Assembly (NCBI RefSeq): GCF_001679665.1
Contig: NZ_CP013244.1
Location: 2,860,980 to 2,924,979, forward strand
Direction of reading: 5' to 3'
Origin: Candidatus Viadribacter manganicus
GTDB lineage: Bacteria > Pseudomonadota > Alphaproteobacteria > Caulobacterales > Aquidulcibacteraceae
Length of the DNA stretch: 64,000 nt
Part shown: positions 35,433 through 43,770 of the stretch, piece after piece
Position numbering within the stretch: the stretch's first letter is position 1
Layout of the letters: each line of letters starts with the position of its first letter
Translations under genes and position numbers: made by a program
Notes under the pieces: generated by a model
What the model saw: only the letters and a program-made list of their open reading frames with translations
Database searches by the model: none
Told to the model about the DNA's origin: nothing

Positions 35433-35483
35433 GGGCCCCATCGGGCCTTCCCAGCCTTGGGCACTCTACTTAGGACGCCAAAC

Positions 35484-35663
35484 ATGACGTGGTTGTTCGT
35501 AGGCGTTTTAGGCGGTTTGGCCGTGGTTGGCGTCGCTGGCTGGGCGCGGGGCGAACGCAAGAAGGTCGAGGCCGAGGCGGACCAGCGGCGGGAGCGGGCC
35601 CGGCTCCAAGCCGAGGAGGCGCAACTTCTGGCGCGCCTCCGGCAGGATAAAGCCGGCGAATGA
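35484..35663 (+). CDS. Small single-helix membrane protein with coiled-coil tail
   Basis: 59 residues. One membrane helix (TWLFVGVLGGLAVVGVAGWA) and then a basic/acidic helix rich in Arg, Glu, Ala (VEAEADQRRERARLQAEEAQ), probably a cytoplasmic coiled coil. Start ATG 35484 with AGGA upstream. Its stop overlaps the start of the next small gene as ATGA. No family recognised; the pair may assemble in the inner membrane. Confidence 0.6.
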   Translation: MTWLFVGVLGGLAVVGVAGWARGERKKVEAEADQRRERARLQAEEAQLLARLRQDKAGE

Positions 35664-35871
35664 TCTTCTGGTCTTTTCTTGGCTTCCTGCTGATTGGCTG
35701 GATCGCGGTGCTTCAGCGTAATCATTTAAGAGAGTGCGATACTCGCCTTGAGCGCCAGCGTCGCCAAAGCGTGGGTGCGCTCCGATCCCTGGCGCCCACC
35801 AAGATCCGGACGAGGAAGAACAGCGCCTGTTAGCGATCCTTCAGGAGCGCAAAGAGAAGGGAGAAAGCTGA
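35660..35871 (+). pseudogene. Small membrane-protein gene with apparent frameshift
   Basis: ATG 35660 overlaps the previous stop. The first frame encodes one membrane helix (MIFWSFLGFLLIGWIAVLQR) and a basic stretch, then turns into atypical sequence and stops at 35833 (57 residues). From about 35785 the -1 frame instead reads PGAHQDPDEEEQRLLAILQE and KEKGES, a protein-like acidic helix. Its stop at 35869-35871 overlaps the ATG of the DUF3052 gene, exactly as expected in this operon. A single-base change around 35765-35790 would join the two. It could be a real broken gene, a sequencing error or recoding. No obvious slippery heptamer is visible. Confidence 0.5.
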
Positions 35872-36278
35872 TGGCGCAGGCTGGCTATTCCGGGACGCCG
35901 CTGGCGAAGAAGCTCGGGTTTAAACCAGGCGAGCCGTTATGGGCGTCCGGCATGCCGGCCTCGGTGAAGAAGGTGATCGATAAAGAGGCGGGGCCTTGCT
36001 ACCTCGCGCGCCCAACCAAGGCGCTGGCCGCCGCGCACATCTTTCACACCAGCGCCGCCAAGCTTGAGGCAGAGCTTGAGAGCCTTCGAACCAAACTCGC
36101 TCCGGATGGGATGGTGTGGGTGTCGTGGCCGAAGAAGGCCGCCAAGGTCGAGACTGACATCACCGAAGACACCATCCGTAAAGTAGCTCTGCCGATGGGC
36201 TACGTGGATGTGAAGGTCTGCGCGGTGGATGAGGTCTGGTCCGCACTAAAGCTCGTGATTCGCAAGGCTCTTCGCTGA
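35871..36278 (+). CDS. DUF3052-family protein
   Basis: 135 residues. Opening AGYSGTPLAKKLGFKPGEPL matches DUF3052; then ARPTKALAAAHIFHTSAAKL, LAPDGMVWVSWPKKAAKVET and DITEDTIRKVALPMGYVDVK, the usual succession of blocks. Soluble alpha/beta protein, function unknown. Start ATG 35871 overlaps the end of the frameshifted upstream gene and has GAAGGGAG five bases earlier. The frame also extends upstream, but that part is the translation of the neighbour. Its stop abuts the convergent antiporter stop. Confidence 0.9.
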   Translation: MAQAGYSGTPLAKKLGFKPGEPLWASGMPASVKKVIDKEAGPCYLARPTKALAAAHIFHTSAAKLEAELESLRTKLAPDGMVWVSWPKKAAKVETDITEDTIRKVALPMGYVDVKVCAVDEVWSALKLVIRKALR

Positions 36279-37508
36279 TCAGTGTGCGCTTTCGCTGGCG
36301 GGCGCTGCTTGCGTCTTTGCTTTTAAGGGTTCGGAATCTGGCACTAGCCGCAGCAAGAACGGGTTGACCGCGATGGAGATCAGTGCGGCGGCGAGAATGA
36401 GATTGTAAGTCTCTTGCGCCATGACTTCGAGCTGAAGTCCTAGTCCCGCCAGCACGAACGAGAACTCGCCGATCTGGGCGAGCCCAAGCGCCACCAGTGC
36501 GCTGGCCTGCGGTGGTTGTTTCATCATCCGCATCAGCACGAAGGCCAGCAGCGCCTTGCCCACGATGACCACAGCGACAATCGCGGCCACGCTCCACGGT
36601 TCACGGATCACCACAAACGGATCGAACAACATGCCAACGGCAACGAAGAACAACACCGCGAACGTGTCGCGAAGCGGCAGCGAGTCTTCGGCAACTTTGT
36701 GCGAGAACCGCGAGCCATTGAGCGCGAGCCCGCCGAGGAATGCGCCGAGCGCAAAGCTTGCCCCGAACCAGAAATAGGCGGCCCAGGCAACGCCGAGCGC
36801 CAGCGAGAGCGTCCCAAGCGAAAGCAGCTCGCGAGATTTGGCGTGCGCGATCTGCACGATAAGCCACGGGAAGAAGCGTCCGCCGATCACCAGCATAAGC
36901 GCGATGAATCCAGCAATCTTCGCGAAGGTGATGGCGAGCGCGATCACAAGCGGGCCGATGGAAACGTTGGCTTGCTCTGCCGCCATGGCTGAAACGATGG
37001 CGGGCAGCACGACGATGGCGAGCACGATCAGCACATCCTCGATCAGCAGCCAGGAAATGCCGATCCGTCCTTCCTCGGTTTTGAGCGCGCGCTTGTCCTC
37101 CATGGCGCGCAGGAAAACGATTGTGCTCGCGATCGAAAGCGATGCCCCCAGAACGAAGCTCTCGACGCCGGACATGCCGAGGAGCAGCCCGGTCACGTAA
37201 CCCACGGCGCCTGCCGCTAGCGTGTGCACGAGCGAGCCAGGCACGGCGATCCCGCGGACCGACCAGATATCGTCGATCGAGATCTTCAGCCCGACCCCAA
37301 ACATCAGCAAGATCACACCGATCTCGGAAAGCTGCAGCGCCAATTCGGTGTTGCCGGTGAAACCGGGCGTGTACGGACCAACCGCAAGGCCTGCGAGCAG
37401 ATAGCCGACGATAGGCGAGAGCCGCAGGCGCGAGGCGACGAAACCTAAGACAAACGCCAGCACGATCGCGGCCACCAGGGTCGTGATCAGTGCGTACTTG
37501 TCTTCCAT
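36279..37508 (-). CDS. CPA2-family cation:proton antiporter
   Basis: 409 residues, 12 to 13 membrane helices. Na+/H+ exchanger domain: RLSPIVGYLLAGLAVGPYTP, LSEIGVILLMFGVGLKISID, ASLSIASTIVFLRAMEDKRA and LIEDVLIVLAIVVLPAIV with the essential Asp of the CPA2 family. GLAQIGEFSFVLAGLGLQLE follows late. It lacks the cytosolic TrkA-N/RCK domain that KefB/KefC and YbaL carry, so it is a short form. Probably K+ or Na+ exchange for protons at the inner membrane. ATG 37508 is the family-like start; a longer 12-codon form is unlikely. Confidence 0.93.
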   Translation of the reverse strand: MEDKYALITTLVAAIVLAFVLGFVASRLRLSPIVGYLLAGLAVGPYTPGFTGNTELALQLSEIGVILLMFGVGLKISIDDIWSVRGIAVPGSLVHTLAAGAVGYVTGLLLGMSGVESFVLGASLSIASTIVFLRAMEDKRALKTEEGRIGISWLLIEDVLIVLAIVVLPAIVSAMAAEQANVSIGPLVIALAITFAKIAGFIALMLVIGGRFFPWLIVQIAHAKSRELLSLGTLSLALGVAWAAYFWFGASFALGAFLGGLALNGSRFSHKVAEDSLPLRDTFAVLFFVAVGMLFDPFVVIREPWSVAAIVAVVIVGKALLAFVLMRMMKQPPQASALVALGLAQIGEFSFVLAGLGLQLEVMAQETYNLILAAALISIAVNPFLLRLVPDSEPLKAKTQAAPASESAH

Positions 37509-37654
37509 TTCCGCTGCGCTCCCTCCGTGTGATCCATAACGCACACTGCGACGCTGGCACGCAAGGCAAGCGACTGATTTTCTCCGCCGCTAGGAACAAG
37601 GTGCGATGCGCCACGTTTTCGCCTCATCGGATGGGACCGAAACGGGCAGATGTC

Positions 37655-38134
37655 ATGGCTTGCGATGCTTCACTGAGTTCTGATGCGGCCGTTGCGCCGG
37701 TCTCGTTCCGCCGTGACGAGCGCTTCGCTGTTCTCTTTGGCGGCGCAGCTATTGGCATCGCGACAGGTTTCGGTGCGGCGATGGCCATGGGCCGGACTGG
37801 TATGTGGCCGCTGCTCGTTGCGTCGCCGCTCTTCATCATTGCAGCTTACCTCGCCGTCGCGACCTTTCGCGATGCGCTAGACCGGCGCGCGATTGGGTGC
37901 TCGCTCGCCGCGGCGATGGTGACGCTGTCTCTGCTGGCTTGGCCGGCGATGGCTGTGATCTTTCCGATGTCAGCGCCGCAATTTTGGATCGCGCCGGCGG
38001 CGACGATGGGCTCGATCGTGCTGCTGGCGTCGTGCTGGAGCGGAACGCAGGGCGCCGCTTATCGTCTCTCGGGTGAGGCCGCCTCGATCTGCATGATCAT
38101 CGGCTTTCTCGGCCTAAATCAACTTATGGGCTAA
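37655..38134 (+). CDS. Integral membrane protein of unknown function
   Basis: 159 residues with about five hydrophobic helices (AVLFGGAAIGIATGFGAAMA; GMWPLLVASPLFIIAAYLAV; MVTLSLLAWPAMAVIFP; APAATMGSIVLLASCW; AASICMIIGFLGLNQLM). N-terminus is polar. Start is uncertain: ATG 37655 gives the cleanest N-terminus, but ATG 37631 is also in frame. No family recognised. The stop overlaps the stop of the convergent ABC1 gene by four bases. Confidence 0.65.
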   Translation: MACDASLSSDAAVAPVSFRRDERFAVLFGGAAIGIATGFGAAMAMGRTGMWPLLVASPLFIIAAYLAVATFRDALDRRAIGCSLAAAMVTLSLLAWPAMAVIFPMSAPQFWIAPAATMGSIVLLASCWSGTQGAAYRLSGEAASICMIIGFLGLNQLMG

Positions 38135-39462
38135 AGTCCAACGGCGGTGAGGGCTTTCGCTTGGCGCTCCGCCAGCGCTTCAGGAGAGAAGCCCTCAACG
38201 CTCTCGGCGAACATGGCGGCGAAGTTGAGTTCCGCGCGAAGGTGCAGGAACGCTGCGCCCAGTCCAATTGCGGCGCGATCCATGAACACGAACTCGCGCG
38301 GGATCAGGACGGGGCCAAGCGTCTTTAGCCGCTTGCGCACTTGCATCGCTTCGCGACGTCCGTACTCAGCCGGCGGCACATCGTCCGCGATCGTGCGCAC
38401 GCGATCTTCCAAAAGCGGGCCATAGATAAAGCGCGCCCACATGGTCAGTGCGTCGATGAGATCCTTGTTGAGGTTCTTGAAGCCCCAAATCTCATACGAG
38501 TGCGCGACTTGCGCCATGTCTTCGGCTTTGAGCCCGCGCCACAAACCGACGACGCCTTCAAGGAAGCGGGCAGGGAAGACGCGAACGCAGCCGAAATCGA
38601 GCAAGTGCAAACGCTCGGCATTGTCGGTGAGCGCATAATTGCCGAGGTGCGGATCGCCGTGGATGACGCCGTAATGCGTCATCGGTCCCCACCACGCCTT
38701 GAACAGAAGCTCGGCGATGCGGTTGCGGGTTTCTTGGGGTTCGTCGAGCCAGTGCATCAGCCCGCGACCTTCGAGCCAGGTCATGGTTAGCAAACGCTTG
38801 CTGGAAAGCGTCTCGACCGGCTCCGGGGTTTTGATGCGCTCCTCATCCGCGAGGATCTGCGCGAACAAGAGCATGTGCTTCAGCTCGCGTCCGTAATCGA
38901 GCTCCTCGCGCAAGCGTTCGCCAACTTCCAGCACCGCCTCGGATGAATCGATCGAGCCATCCATGCTCTTGAAAAGCCCGAGCAGCGTCTTGAGCTGACC
39001 GAGATCAGCTTCGACGGCGCTCGCCATGTCCGGATATTGAAGCTTGCAGGCAAGCGCGCGTCCGTCATGCGAGGTCGCGCGATGTACTTGGCCGAGCGAG
39101 GCGGCGGCGGCGGCTTCACGCTCAAACGACCCAAACTTGGTTTCCCAGTCCTCGCCAAGTTCCGCACGCATGCGCCGTTGCACGAACGGCCAACCCATCG
39201 GCGGCGCGTGCGCTTGAAGTTTGCGGAACTCTTCCGCGTACGCTTGGGGCAGGAGGTCAGGAATTGTTGAAAGCAGCTGTGCTACCTTCATCAATGGGCC
39301 CTTGGAGCGACCCAGGGCCTGGCGCAAAGCGCGCGCTAAAGCGTGTTGATCCGCACCCATCATCCGCGCGCCGACAGCGCCGGAGATGTTCGCGCCAACA
39401 CTTGCAACGCGCCCGATGCGCGCCGTGATGCGATTGCGTTCTGGGTCTTTAGCGTCGGTCAT
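38131..39462 (-). CDS. ABC1/UbiB-family kinase-like protein
   Basis: 443 residues, soluble, without the C-terminal membrane helices of UbiB. Kinase-like motifs of the family: A-rich nucleotide loop AAAAASLGQVHRATSHDGRA, the Lys in LACKLQYPDM, LREELDYGRELKHM, IHGDPHLGNYALT catalytic loop and LLDFGCVRVF. The family-specific KxGQ motif reads KVAQ (GPLMKVAQLLSTIPDLLPQA). Members support ubiquinone synthesis or have ATPase activity; the role here is unproved. Single gene, divergent from the sigma-54 activator. Confidence 0.9.
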   Translation of the reverse strand: MTDAKDPERNRITARIGRVASVGANISGAVGARMMGADQHALARALRQALGRSKGPLMKVAQLLSTIPDLLPQAYAEEFRKLQAHAPPMGWPFVQRRMRAELGEDWETKFGSFEREAAAAASLGQVHRATSHDGRALACKLQYPDMASAVEADLGQLKTLLGLFKSMDGSIDSSEAVLEVGERLREELDYGRELKHMLLFAQILADEERIKTPEPVETLSSKRLLTMTWLEGRGLMHWLDEPQETRNRIAELLFKAWWGPMTHYGVIHGDPHLGNYALTDNAERLHLLDFGCVRVFPARFLEGVVGLWRGLKAEDMAQVAHSYEIWGFKNLNKDLIDALTMWARFIYGPLLEDRVRTIADDVPPAEYGRREAMQVRKRLKTLGPVLIPREFVFMDRAAIGLGAAFLHLRAELNFAAMFAESVEGFSPEALAERQAKALTAVGL

Positions 39463-39584
39463 CGCATCCAGGCATGGTGAACAGCTCGTTTATCTAATGC
39501 CTATGAGGCCTTACGATAATCGCGTTTCGGTGTGCCATTTTAACGCGACCTGAACTTCCTTTCCGTACTGTCGGCTCGTGACCA

Positions 39585-39605
39585 GCGTTTCCGTCAGAGA
39601 AACGC
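39585..39605. promoter_or_regulatory. Inverted repeat before TacA-like gene
   Basis: GCGTTTC-7-GAAACGC, perfect 7-bp arms, 22 bp upstream of the ATG. Placement fits an operator or a leader hairpin. Confidence 0.5.
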
Positions 39606-39627
39606 GGCAATAAGTTGGTGGTGGTAC

Positions 39628-41124
39628 ATGGGAAAGACGATCCTGATCGTCGATGACGATCCGGCGCAGCGCCGTCTGTTGCAGGCGGCTGTAGAGCGCA
39701 ATGGTTTCCTGACACGAGCGGCAGAGAACGGCGCCCAAGCGGTCGAGGCCGTCGATAAGCACGCTGATATCGACATCGTGCTATTGGATCTCGTCATGCC
39801 GGGCATGACGGGCCAAGAAGCCTTGAAAGAAATTCGCATGCGCCGCGGCGATCTGCCGTGCATCGTTCTGACTGCCTCGGGCGGCATCGATACGGTTGTG
39901 CAGGCCATGCAAGCCGGCGCGAGCGATTTCTTCGTGAAGCCGGCGTCGCCCGAGCGGATCATGGTTTCGATCCGTAATGCGCTCGAAATGTCGAACCTGA
40001 AGACCGAAGTAGTGCGCATGAAGAAGCGCGTCGCCGGTCATCTTTCGTTTGACGATATGGTCGCCAACGCGCCGGTGATGGCGCCGGTCGTTCGCATGGG
40101 CAAGCGTGCGGCAGCCTCGAACATCCCGGTGCTGATCACCGGTGAAAGCGGCGTCGGCAAGGAATTGCTGGCGCGTGCGATCCAGGGCGCTTCAGAGCGC
40201 GCCGGCCGTCCGTTCGTGACCGTGAACTGCGGCGCGATCCCGGAAAACCTGGTTGAGTCCATTCTGTTCGGCCACGTGAAGGGCAGCTTCACCGGCGCGA
40301 CGGATAACCACGCCGGCAAATTCGTTGAAGCGCACGGCGGCACGCTGTTCCTCGACGAAGTTGGCGAACTGCCGCTCGACATGCAGGTGAAACTGCTGCG
40401 CGTGCTGCAAGAAGGCGAAGTCGATCCGGTTGGCGGCAAGCGCCCGGTGAAGGTCGACGTTCGCATCATCAGCGCGACCAACAAGGATTTGGCGAAACTC
40501 GTTGCCGATAACGCCTTCCGCGAAGATCTCTACTATCGCCTCAATGTCTTCCCCATTGAAGCGCCGCCGCTGCGCGATCGCAAAGAAGATCTGCCGTCGC
40601 TGGTTCAGCGCTTTGTCGCGCGCTTCAACGCAGAAGAGGGCCGCAACGTTCGCGGCGTTTCCGCCGCGACGATGCAGATGCTCATGGGCTTCGATTGGCC
40701 GGGCAATGTCCGCCAACTTGAGAACTCAGTGTTCCGCGCGGTCATTCTGTGCGAAGGCGACACGCTGGAGCCTGAAGACTTCCCGCAAATCTCTGGCTTG
40801 AAGCCTTTGATGGCCGCGAACGATACGCTGCCGATTGAAGTGCCGGCGCCGGCCAACGATCATCACGTCACTGCAGCGCACGTCGCGTTCGCCTCGGTGG
40901 TGGAAGCCGCTGAAGACGCCGCCGCACGTCCCGTGGCTGTGTTCGACGGCGAAGGCCACCTGCGCCAGCTCGAGCAGATCGAACGTGACTTGATCGAACT
41001 CGCGATTGACCACTATGCCGGTCATATGTCGGAAGTTGCTCGCCGTCTCGGCATCGGCCGCTCAACGCTTTATCGCAAGCTTCGCGAATACGGCCTCGAA
41101 GAAAAGGCCGTCGGCGAAAATTAA
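39628..41124 (+). CDS. Sigma-54-dependent response regulator, TacA-like (NtrC family)
   Basis: 498 residues. Receiver domain 1-125 with acidic pocket DDD at 9-11, phospho-acceptor Asp 54 in VLLDLVMPGM and KPAS. AAA+ domain: Walker A TGESGVGKE, the sigma-54 contact loop as GSFTGA rather than GAFTGA, Walker B GTLFLDEVGELP and R-finger region. C-terminal Fis-type helix-turn-helix: HMSEVARRLGIGRSTLYRKL. Receiver and overall length resemble Caulobacter TacA, which drives stalk and polar genes through sigma-54. That identity is inferred. No histidine kinase is beside it. Confidence 0.93.
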   Translation: MGKTILIVDDDPAQRRLLQAAVERNGFLTRAAENGAQAVEAVDKHADIDIVLLDLVMPGMTGQEALKEIRMRRGDLPCIVLTASGGIDTVVQAMQAGASDFFVKPASPERIMVSIRNALEMSNLKTEVVRMKKRVAGHLSFDDMVANAPVMAPVVRMGKRAAASNIPVLITGESGVGKELLARAIQGASERAGRPFVTVNCGAIPENLVESILFGHVKGSFTGATDNHAGKFVEAHGGTLFLDEVGELPLDMQVKLLRVLQEGEVDPVGGKRPVKVDVRIISATNKDLAKLVADNAFREDLYYRLNVFPIEAPPLRDRKEDLPSLVQRFVARFNAEEGRNVRGVSAATMQMLMGFDWPGNVRQLENSVFRAVILCEGDTLEPEDFPQISGLKPLMAANDTLPIEVPAPANDHHVTAAHVAFASVVEAAEDAAARPVAVFDGEGHLRQLEQIERDLIELAIDHYAGHMSEVARRLGIGRSTLYRKLREYGLEEKAVGEN

Positions 41125-41135
41125 GGAATTAGTCG

Positions 41136-41423
41136 ATGACGTTGATGCTCCTCTCTTTGGCGGGCATCAACGTCATCGCCTTCTTCGCATTCGGATGGGA
41201 TAAGCGCCGCGCCGAAACCCAGCAGCGCCGGATCCCCGAACGCACCTTGCTTATGCTGGCGTTCTTCGGCGGCGCTCTCGGCGCTTTGCTGGGTCAACAA
41301 CTCTTTCGTCATAAAACCAAAAAGCAGCCGTTCGGCGTGCTGCTCTTGCTCTGCGCGCTCGCGAACGTTGCGTTTGGCATCTTCTGGCTGTCGCCGGTTA
41401 TTCGCGCAGCCATCGGCCTCTAA
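41136..41423 (+). CDS. DUF1294-family small membrane protein
   Basis: 95 residues, two or three membrane helices. Family pattern INVIAFFAFGWDKRRAETQQ, RRIPERTLLMLAFFGGALGA and LGQQLFRHKTKKQPF, which is DUF1294 (F-x-x-x-GxDKxxA, RxPE, HKTxK). Function unknown. AAGGA Shine-Dalgarno; begins 11 bp after the TacA-like stop, so may share its transcript. Overlaps the next convergent stop by four bases. Confidence 0.9.
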   Translation: MTLMLLSLAGINVIAFFAFGWDKRRAETQQRRIPERTLLMLAFFGGALGALLGQQLFRHKTKKQPFGVLLLLCALANVAFGIFWLSPVIRAAIGL

Positions 41424-41791
41424 CTCTCGTCCCGCGCGGGGCGTTGCGGCCGGTTCTTCCAACCGAGCGGCTTCTTCGTCGTCATGCCTTTGCGCTTCTT
41501 GCCGCGCGCTTTCGCGGCGATCTCTTTCAGCTTCACGGTCTGAAGCGAGGAGAGGGCTTCGTCTTTGCGGCCCTTGCTGAGATCGTTGAAGGCAGAGCCG
41601 TATTTCTCCAGCCGCTTGTCGACTTCGGTAAGAAATGCCGTTTCCCACTGCGAGTAATCGACAGCGCCTTCGCCGGGCTTCACTTCGCCGGTCTCGGGAT
41701 CGATCGCCTCCGGCGCAGCGCTTTTGGCGGCGAGCTTGCGGATGATCCGCAGCGCCTTGCGCGTCTGCTTGGGGTCGACCTCACGGGCCAT
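41420..41791 (-). CDS. Basic conserved protein of unknown function
   Basis: 123 residues, soluble. N-terminus KQTRKALRIIRKLAAKSAAP, then an acidic/Gly stretch (DPETGEVKPGEG), a helical core YSQWETAFLTEVDKRLEKYG and a very basic tail (KARGKKRKGMTTKKPLGWKN). The basic end could bind nucleic acid. I recall similar proteins in Caulobacterales, but the family has no assigned role. It lies 45 bp downstream of gapR on the same strand. Confidence 0.75.
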   Translation of the reverse strand: MAREVDPKQTRKALRIIRKLAAKSAAPEAIDPETGEVKPGEGAVDYSQWETAFLTEVDKRLEKYGSAFNDLSKGRKDEALSSLQTVKLKEIAAKARGKKRKGMTTKKPLGWKNRPQRPARDES

Positions 41792-41836
41792 GCCCGCAAG
41801 CTTAGGCGTGCGGGCGCCTTAACGCAAAATCGGGGC

Positions 41837-42118
41837 TTAGATTTCGCCCAGTGCGTGCAGATAGAGTTCGCGAATTTGCTCTTGCTCTTCGCGCTCTTGG
41901 CGGTCCTGCTTACGGATACGGATCACTTGGCGAAGCACTTTGCTGTCAAAGCCCACGGCCTTGGCTTCGGCGTAGCTTTCCTTGATGTCGTCGCCGATCG
42001 ACTTTTTCTCTTCCTCGAGACGCTCGATGCGCGCCACGAGTTGGCGCAGCTTTTCTTGCGCCGTTTGCGTCAGAGATTGTGTCGCAACGACCGTATCGGT
42101 CCCACCAAAGTCCGCCAT
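41837..42118 (-). CDS. gapR: GapR (DUF2312) nucleoid-associated protein
   Basis: 93 residues. Diagnostic run [20 protein letters not shown], then [20 protein letters not shown] and [20 protein letters not shown]. In Caulobacter GapR is an essential AT-binding tetramer that clamps overtwisted DNA ahead of polymerases and helps topoisomerases. The family is largely alphaproteobacterial. Alone with its small downstream neighbour. Two tandem GANTC (CcrM) sites lie 21 bases upstream of the start. Confidence 0.95.
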   Translation of the reverse strand: MADFGGTDTVVATQSLTQTAQEKLRQLVARIERLEEEKKSIGDDIKESYAEAKAVGFDSKVLRQVIRIRKQDRQEREEQEQIRELYLHALGEI

Positions 42119-42138
42119 AGCCCACCTGTTCGTTTCGA

Positions 42139-42148
42139 GAATCGAATC
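42139..42148. promoter_or_regulatory. Tandem GANTC sites before gapR
   Basis: GAATCGAATC, two adjacent CcrM-type methylation sites within the 41-bp gap between the hydrolase stop and the gapR start. Methylation control is inferred. Confidence 0.45.
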
Positions 42149-42159
42149 GTTACCAGAGG

Positions 42160-43125
42160 CTAGTCCGTCGTTCGCGTTGACGTCATCTCGTTGACACGGC
42201 GAATCGCGGCGATGACCAGATCTGTCCTCAGGCGGTGCGGCATATGTCCGGTTTCGGGGGCGATCACGAGTTCCGCCGCCGGCATATCCACAGCCAGCGC
42301 GCGTGCGTGGCGCTTGGGCGAGACGATCTTGTCCTTCTCCGCCGTGAGAATGACCGCCGGTGTGAATAACTCGCCGTAGCGCGGCTGCTGGGCGCCGAAC
42401 TCGACATTCGAGGCGACAACATCAAATGCGCTGGCGCGAAATGCGCGCGGGCAAAAGATCAGTGGCACCCCGGCTTGCTCAAGATAGTTCACCGGCACAG
42501 GCGCTGGCCAAAAGTTGTTGGCGACGCTCTGCGGGATCATCGGCGGCCCGAGCCACGGAATGATGAGGTTGCAGAAAAGTTCGCCGATGATCGGCTTGGT
42601 TGAAAGGCGCGCCCACCATGCAGGTTTCCAAGGATAGGGATTGCATGCCGGCGCAACGAGCACGAGGCCACTGACCAAACGCGGATGATCGAGCGCAAGG
42701 CGCAGCGCAACGCCCGCGCCGAGCGAATGGGCCACGATGATCGCCGGCCCATCGCCAGTTTGCTCCAGCACCCGCGCCGCCGCCTTCGCTTGCGAGGCCA
42801 TGGTGTGGGCGTCGCGGCGGGCGCGCTCGGAATGGCCCATGCCGGGGCGATCGTAGGCAATGACGTGATGCAGAGGTGAGAACTCATCCGCCAACGGCCC
42901 CCAAAGTTCGAGCAGATTCGAACTCGCGCCATGGATCAGAAGCATCCGCGGTGCGCCTTGTGGGCCGGCCTCGCGGACATGCAAACGCACGCCGTCAGCG
43001 TCGATAAAACGGCCAGTGGGCGCAAAGCGCGCAACAGTGCGCCGGACGTACGCGCGTGAATGTGACGCCAACACGTAGCCGCTCAGTGCGATCGCGGCGG
43101 CGATCGCAGCCAGCCACAGGATCAT
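42160..43125 (-). CDS. Alpha/beta hydrolase with N-terminal membrane anchor
   Basis: 321 residues. One N-terminal hydrophobic helix ([19 protein letters not shown]) anchors or exports it. Hydrolase core: [20 protein letters not shown] (oxyanion HGAS), [10 protein letters not shown], nucleophile [18 protein letters not shown] (SLGAG), acid [16 protein letters not shown] and His in ETGHMPH. Start ATG 43125 overlaps the stop of the TPR lipoprotein gene as ATGA, so the two are co-translated. The open frame continues far upstream, but only as an antisense-type shadow of the TPR gene. Substrate unknown. Confidence 0.88.
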   Translation of the reverse strand: MILWLAAIAAAIALSGYVLASHSRAYVRRTVARFAPTGRFIDADGVRLHVREAGPQGAPRMLLIHGASSNLLELWGPLADEFSPLHHVIAYDRPGMGHSERARRDAHTMASQAKAAARVLEQTGDGPAIIVAHSLGAGVALRLALDHPRLVSGLVLVAPACNPYPWKPAWWARLSTKPIIGELFCNLIIPWLGPPMIPQSVANNFWPAPVPVNYLEQAGVPLIFCPRAFRASAFDVVASNVEFGAQQPRYGELFTPAVILTAEKDKIVSPKRHARALAVDMPAAELVIAPETGHMPHRLRTDLVIAAIRRVNEMTSTRTTD

Positions 43126-43682
43126 GCGTCGCGGCCGTCGACGCGTGGCTCGAGGCGGCGAACGCCTTGCAGCGCGACCTCGTAATGGGGGTGAATCACC
43201 AACGCTGCGCGGAAGGCTTCGAGGGCTGCGCGCTGCTGGCCCAGTTCTTCGTAGATGAGTCCAAGGCCGGCGAGTGCGCCGAAGTGGCGTGGCTCGCGCT
43301 TCAGTGTTTCTTGAATCGCCGCGATCGCGCCGGGATAGTCGTCGGTTGAGTAATAGAGATTGGCGCGCCGGTTCCAGGTCTCTGCGTAATCTGGCGCGAG
43401 ATCCGACGCTTGATCGAGGAAACGCTCCGCCAGTTCGGCGTCGCCGGCGCTTTCGGCCGCGTTCGCGCGTTCGAGCAGAATGTTGACGGTTGGCGAGCCG
43501 CTGTCGGCCCAACGCGCCCAGATGGCTTGCTCGATCGGGGTTGCGGTCTGGGCGTCCTCGGCTTGCTCCAACTGAGAGAACAGGGCGTCGAGTTCGGGAT
43601 CGGCGCGCGTCGGTGCGGACGAGCCAGCGTTGCACGCGGCAAGCGTCAGGGCGGCTGCGACTGCGAATAAGAAATTGCGCAT
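43122..43682 (-). CDS. Tetratricopeptide-repeat lipoprotein
   Basis: 186 residues from ATG 43682 (a second ATG at 43703 would add 7). Signal RNFLFAVAAALTLAAC with lipobox LAAC. Helical repeats from about residue 65 include ERANAAESAGDAELAERFLD, DLAPDYAETWNRRANLYYST and FGALAGLGLIYEELGQQRAA, forming two to three TPR units. Probably a periplasmic scaffold. Coupled by a four-base overlap to the downstream hydrolase, which may be its partner. Confidence 0.85.
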   Translation of the reverse strand: MRNFLFAVAAALTLAACNAGSSAPTRADPELDALFSQLEQAEDAQTATPIEQAIWARWADSGSPTVNILLERANAAESAGDAELAERFLDQASDLAPDYAETWNRRANLYYSTDDYPGAIAAIQETLKREPRHFGALAGLGLIYEELGQQRAALEAFRAALVIHPHYEVALQGVRRLEPRVDGRDA

Positions 43683-43722
43683 GACGAGATGAATCGAATT
43701 CATCTTACCTGAAATTCACAAC

Positions 43723-43743
43723 GCCCGCGAGGGCTTCGCGGGC
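43723..43743 (-). terminator. Hairpin between rpmJ and TPR gene
   Basis: GCCCGCGA pairs with TCGCGGGC, 5-base loop; it sits 28 bp after the rpmJ stop. Only a weak T-run follows. Confidence 0.5.
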
Positions 43744-43770
43744 GCCTGTGAGCTTCAATTGGGGCCTAAT

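Noticed and set aside
43126..43635. Long N-terminal extension of the alpha/beta hydrolase
   Set aside because: Arg-rich sequence is the out-of-frame shadow of the TPR lipoprotein gene; the true start overlaps that gene's stop at 43125.
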